Origin: Microbacteriaceae bacterium UBA963
GTDB taxonomy: Bacteria > Actinomycetota > Actinomycetes > Actinomycetales > Microbacteriaceae
Assembly (NCBI GenBank): GCA_002292955.1
Contig: DBCH01000074.1
Span: forward strand, 7,089-29,429
Direction of reading: 5' to 3'
DNA length: 22,341 bases
A program made the position numbers and the translations under genes. Shown in pieces: positions 22,316-22,341 of the stretch; the stretch's first letter is position 1; each line of letters opens with the position of its first letter. The notes beneath the pieces were generated by a model. The model ran no database searches. It was not told where the DNA came from and saw only the letters and a program-made list of their open reading frames with translations.

Positions 22316-22341
22316 TCCTCGATAGCTCAATTGGCAGAGCA
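22316..22341 (+). tRNA. tRNA, 5' part only, probably tRNA-Asn
   Basis: TCCTCGA is a seven-base acceptor arm, followed by T8-A9, then the D arm GCTC-AATTGGCA-GAGC. The window ends there, before the anticodon, so the identity rests on resemblance of the 5' half to actinobacterial tRNA-Asn (TCCCCGATAGCTCAATTGGC). A tRNA is near certain; the Asn assignment is a guess. Confidence 0.8.

Noticed and set aside
1..22341. CRISPR arrays, rRNA genes, tandem repeats, phage genes
   Set aside because: No regularly spaced repeats, rRNA-like stretches or phage-type proteins were seen anywhere in the window.

Overview
The window looks like chromosomal DNA of a high-GC Gram-positive bacterium, most likely an actinobacterium of the Microbacteriaceae type. 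The reasons are the GC-rich coding regions with frequent GTG starts, the order hemW-hrcA-dnaJ-rsmE-HIT-phoH-ybeY-CBS protein-era-leuA, followed after an insert by recO-uppS-dusB-dgt-dnaG, the actinobacterial style of LeuA, DnaJ and UppS, and several promoters that seem to start transcription at the start codon itself. The taxonomic call is an inference from gene order and sequence style; no database was searched.

Layout. 1-372 is the end of hemW. A small membrane protein (385-735, minus) is divergent from the heat-shock pair hrcA-dnaJ, which has a CIRCE operator at 835-861. A tightly packed plus-strand run of RNA maintenance genes follows (rsmE, HIT hydrolase, phoH, ybeY, a CBS/CorC membrane protein, era) up to 7840. 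leuA (8031-9785) is preceded by a 16-residue leader peptide with three consecutive Leu codons and an 11-bp perfect hairpin, a probable attenuator. A four-helix membrane protein of unknown function (9775-10239, minus) overlaps the end of leuA tail to tail.

10247-15196 is accessory DNA, less GC-rich than its surroundings. It begins with a headless gene remnant (10244-10504, minus). After it come an Lrp/AsnC regulator (10515-11021, minus) and a divergent, very compact four-gene operon: APC-family amino acid/amine permease, MAO-like flavin amine oxidase, Rid-family protein and short-chain dehydrogenase. I read this as an inducible import-and-oxidation cassette: the permease takes up an amine or amino acid, the flavoenzyme oxidises it to an imine, the Rid protein acts on or near that imine, and the SDR handles a carbonyl or hydroxyl product. 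The Rid protein lacks the catalytic Arg of true RidA, and the oxidase lacks both the covalent-flavin Cys and one of the two cage Tyr residues of mammalian MAO, so the substrate and chemistry may be unusual.

From 15355 the core genome resumes with recO, uppS, dusB, dgt, dnaG and a 2-hydroxyacid dehydrogenase, nearly all abutting or overlapping. The window ends inside a tRNA gene, probably tRNA-Asn.

Across the window at least four starts (HIT hydrolase, leu leader peptide, 154-aa membrane protein, uppS), and probably recO, have a -10-like hexamer exactly six bases before the start codon. This is the signature expected for leaderless mRNAs.
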